Shown: positions 6,501 through 6,567 of the stretch, piece by piece
How the letters are laid out: every line of letters begins with the position of its first letter
Position numbering within the stretch: the first letter of the stretch is position 1
Assembly (NCBI GenBank): GCA_019415435.1
Contig: DXZE01000064.1
Span: forward strand, 235-6,801
Direction of reading: 5' to 3'
Length of the DNA stretch: 6,567 nt
DNA from: Erysipelotrichaceae bacterium
GTDB lineage: Bacteria > Bacillota_I > Bacilli_A > Erysipelotrichales > Erysipelotrichaceae
Position numbers and translations under genes: made by a program
Notes under the pieces: generated by a model
Database searches by the model: none
What the model was told of the DNA's origin: nothing
What the model saw: the letters and a program-made list of their open reading frames with translations, nothing else

Positions 6501-6505
6501 CCTCA
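6501..6505 (-). promoter_or_regulatory. Ribosome binding site deciding the tsaE start
   Basis: TGAGG on the minus strand lies 5 nt before ATG 6495. It supports the 152-residue TsaE over the upstream in-frame ATG at 6546. Confidence 0.65.
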
Positions 6506-6513
6506 CGCCGCTT

Positions 6514-6542
6514 ATTATATAACCAAAGGGAATAATAATAAA
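6514..6542 (-). promoter_or_regulatory. Promoter of the tsaE-tsaB-rimI-tsaD operon
   Basis: An exact TATAAT on the minus strand (6519-6514) is followed about 7 nt later by a likely start near 6508, giving a leader of about 13 nt that contains the tsaE ribosome site. The -35 box is poor: with a 17-nt spacer the hexamer is TTTATT (6542-6537, 3 of 6). The T-rich tract upstream on this strand could act like an UP element. Confidence 0.6.
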
Positions 6543-6553
6543 ACAAAAAAAAG

Positions 6554-6559
6554 AGGAGG
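6554..6559 (+). promoter_or_regulatory. Possible ribosome binding site of a divergent gene just beyond the window
   Basis: The plus strand ends with an A-rich tract, then AGGAGG and eight more bases (AGTAGAAA) to the window edge. If a start codon follows immediately, the spacing of 8 nt would be ideal. The gene itself is not in view and I could not identify a convincing plus-strand promoter in the 72-bp gap. Confidence 0.45.
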
Positions 6560-6567
6560 AGTAGAAA

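Noticed and set aside
6496..6546. Upstream extension of tsaE from ATG 6546 (Tyr-rich 17 residues)
   Set aside because: It overlaps the TATAAT box, lacks a good ribosome site and is absent from the TsaE family; the start at 6495 has TGAGG at good spacing.
6531..6552. T-run on the minus strand at the right edge as a terminator tail
   Set aside because: No hairpin stem precedes it in view; the flanking sequence is pure pyrimidine and is better explained as the complement of a plus-strand A-rich ribosome site region.
1..6567. Novel defence system, mobile element, CRISPR array or large RNA
   Set aside because: All long frames are identified housekeeping genes in tight operons; the gaps are at most about 73 bp and are explained by promoters, ribosome sites and one terminator.

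Overview
This 6.6 kb window is a block of housekeeping genes, all read on the minus strand, from a low-GC Gram-positive bacterium (Bacillota). The evidence for that is AT-rich sequence, strong AGGAGG-type ribosome sites, a Rex redox repressor, and a gene set matching the ydiB-ydiC-rimI-ydiE-ydiF...rex (ydiH) neighbourhood I recall from Bacillus subtilis. TGA is used as a real stop (tsaE, tsaB, rimI, asnS), so the standard bacterial code applies and a Mycoplasma-type code is excluded. The streptococcal/Erysipelotrichia-like wording of Rex (RRDFSFLGNLGKQGYGY) and a long-form AsnRS would suit an Erysipelotrichia-like or other gut Bacillota member, but that placement is weak inference.

Layout in transcription order (right to left). 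At 6496-6567 there is an intergenic region with an exact TATAAT -10 box for the leftward operon. A strong AGGAGG on the plus strand at the very edge suggests a divergent gene starting just outside. Then come tsaE (6037-6495), tsaB (5444-6040), rimI (4980-5447) and tsaD (3986-5002), packed with ATGA or 23-bp overlaps, so they almost certainly form one translationally coupled operon. A 67-bp gap (3919-3985) carries a good extended -10 promoter for a second unit, rex (3292-3918) followed 12 bp later by asnS (1882-3279). A hairpin plus U-tract at 1827-1867 ends that unit. A third unit, an ABC-F ATPase of the YdiF type (1-1808, C-terminus cut off by the window edge), appears to start from a promoter embedded in the terminator.

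Functionally, TsaE, TsaB and TsaD are three of the four bacterial proteins for the t6A37 modification of ANN-decoding tRNAs; the fourth, TsaC/Sua5, is not here. RimI is their customary neighbour, a ribosomal-protein N-acetyltransferase. AsnRS charges tRNA-Asn, one of the ANN-decoding t6A substrates, and the ABC-F protein acts on the ribosome. Rex senses NADH/NAD+ and shares a probable transcript with asnS. I see no mobile element, CRISPR array, phage gene, toxin-antitoxin pair or defence system. The points most worth a second look are fine-scale: the promoter nested in a terminator before the ABC-F gene, redox-type control reaching asnS, and a RimI acetyl-CoA loop in which a normally conserved glycine is histidine. 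There is no gene-free stretch over 300 bases.
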